Origin: Bacteroidales bacterium
GTDB taxonomy: Bacteria > Bacteroidota > Bacteroidia > Bacteroidales > UBA7960
DNA: 6,381 nucleotides
Assembly (NCBI GenBank): GCA_007131895.1
Contig: SLPR01000130.1
Location: 1 to 6,381 of the forward strand
Direction: 5' to 3'
Under the pieces are notes generated by a model. That model saw nothing but the letters and a program-made list of their open reading frames with translations. It had not been told where the DNA came from and made no database searches. This document shows, piece after piece, positions 5,869 through 6,381 of the stretch (its first letter is position 1; every line of letters begins with the position of its first letter). A program made the position numbers and the translations under genes.

Positions 5869-6075
5869 ATGGATTATGATATAGAAAACGAAATAAAAAG
5901 TGCATACAGCCGAAGCGCCCTGGTTGACGAAACAATCGTGCAGGTAAGCGTTAATGGCGGACACGTCCATTTAAGCGGCATTGTTCCTTTTTACGCCATG
6001 AAGAAAGAAATACTCGATATCGCAAACAAAACCTCCGGCGTAATGGATGTGATTGATGAGGAGACCATTGGTTAG
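5869..6075 (+). CDS. Single BON-domain protein, second half of the interrupted BON gene
   Basis: A 68-residue protein consisting of one BON domain: helix DIENEIKSAYSRSALVDE (4-21), strand IVQVSVNGGHVHLSGIV (23-39), helix with MKKEILDIANKTSGV (44-58), and final strand MDVIDEETIG (59-68). The conserved BON glycines are present (G30/G31, G37, G57). It has no signal peptide and would be cytoplasmic if made alone. Its frame is continuous with the BON fragment upstream (both start codons at the same phase), separated by TGA-TAA and seven codons. It may be translated from its own ATG, with no visible ribosome site, or be the dead tail of a former multi-BON protein. It converges on the ferredoxin gene with 37 bases between the stops and no strong terminator hairpin there. 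Confidence 0.7.
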   Translation: MDYDIENEIKSAYSRSALVDETIVQVSVNGGHVHLSGIVPFYAMKKEILDIANKTSGVMDVIDEETIG

Positions 6076-6112
6076 ATATCCTGGAGGATTGTGTCAGGTT
6101 GTTTTACCCTTT

Positions 6113-6310
6113 TTATTCCTCTTCAATTTTAATGGCTTCAACAGGACATTCTTCGGCTGCCTCTTCAATTTTTTTCTCGTACATACTGAGGCTTACATTT
6201 TCATTTACAATCGCAATCCCGTCCGGAAGGCTGAATACTTCGGGGCAAAGTTCTACGCACAATTCGCATGCAGTGCAGTCTTCGGTAATCCAAACTTTTT
6301 TTATCGCCAT
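6113..6310 (-). CDS. Single-cluster [4Fe-4S] ferredoxin
   Basis: A 65-residue soluble electron carrier. C12, C15 and C18 (CTACELC) and C55 (in ECPVEAI) are the four expected ligands of one [4Fe-4S] cluster, in the arrangement of small ferredoxins from Thermotoga and Desulfovibrio. C22 in ELCPEVF sits where those proteins have a cysteine that forms a disulfide with a mid-protein cysteine; no such partner exists here. The sequence is strongly acidic (IEEAAEECP, KIEEE), usual for ferredoxins. The redox partners cannot be told from this window; in anaerobes such proteins serve pyruvate:ferredoxin oxidoreductase, hydrogenases or similar enzymes. The start at 6310 is preceded by a weak GAGG, three bases from the ATG. 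Length matches the family, so the gene is complete. Confidence 0.93.
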   Translation of the reverse strand: MAIKKVWITEDCTACELCVELCPEVFSLPDGIAIVNENVSLSMYEKKIEEAAEECPVEAIKIEEE

Positions 6311-6381
6311 AGCCTCATTCTTTTAGGATGGTTATTTTTTGTTCTGACAGATTTTTAAGCAGAAAAAAACTTTTTCAGGAA

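Noticed and set aside
5689..5970. Leftward 93-codon frame opposite the BON region
   Set aside because: Antisense of two BON domains, very rich in F, Y and C, with no family resemblance.
6078..6089. ATCC-TGGA-GGAT hairpin as a terminator between the BON and ferredoxin genes
   Set aside because: Only four base pairs and no adjoining T-tract on either strand; too weak to call.
6053..6358. Rightward phenylalanine-rich frames of 75-101 codons over the ferredoxin gene
   Set aside because: They are antisense to a ferredoxin with all its cluster cysteines; the F-richness comes from reading GAA and AAA codons backwards.

Overview
The window looks like chromosomal DNA of a free-living or environmental member of the Bacteroidota, probably near the Bacteroidales/Marinilabiliales. 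Evidence: three lipoproteins have short signal peptides ending in S-[AS]-C or Q-S-C; two of them belong to uncharacterised lipoprotein types I associate with this phylum; one promoter matches the phylum's TTTG-N19-TAnnTTTG pattern; and almost all starts lack a Shine-Dalgarno sequence. No RNA gene, CRISPR array, phage gene or intact insertion sequence was found.

The left two thirds (1-3949) is read entirely leftward. In transcription order it holds a 531-residue lipoprotein of unknown function (3949-2354); a 164-residue lipoprotein overlapping it by 11 bases (2364-1870); a weak hairpin; a MazEF-type toxin-antitoxin pair (antitoxin 1625-1392, toxin 1402-1055) with its own promoter and a palindromic candidate operator; and, 98 bases further on, an aldo/keto reductase (956 to beyond the left edge). 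The reductase is intact as far as it is visible. It is the only gene here with a full Shine-Dalgarno sequence, which sets it apart.

Bases 3950-4696 hold no convincing gene. Rightward genes follow: a cupin lipoprotein (4697-5245), then a 12-bp palindrome and a strong GC-rich hairpin (probable terminator), a doubtful 44-codon reading frame (5477-5611), and BON-domain coding sequence (5605-6075). The BON sequence is cut in two by adjacent TGA and TAA codons in one continuous frame. Its first half has no usual start codon, so it reads as a decayed two-domain protein whose second half may still be translated. A convergent small single-cluster ferredoxin gene (6310-6113) closes the window.

The genes do not form one obvious pathway. 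The strongest functional units are the toxin-antitoxin operon and the translationally coupled lipoprotein pair. Those two lipoproteins seem to share a small beta-rich domain and may act together at the cell envelope; this pair is the best candidate for undescribed biology here. The other item most worth following up is the interrupted BON gene.
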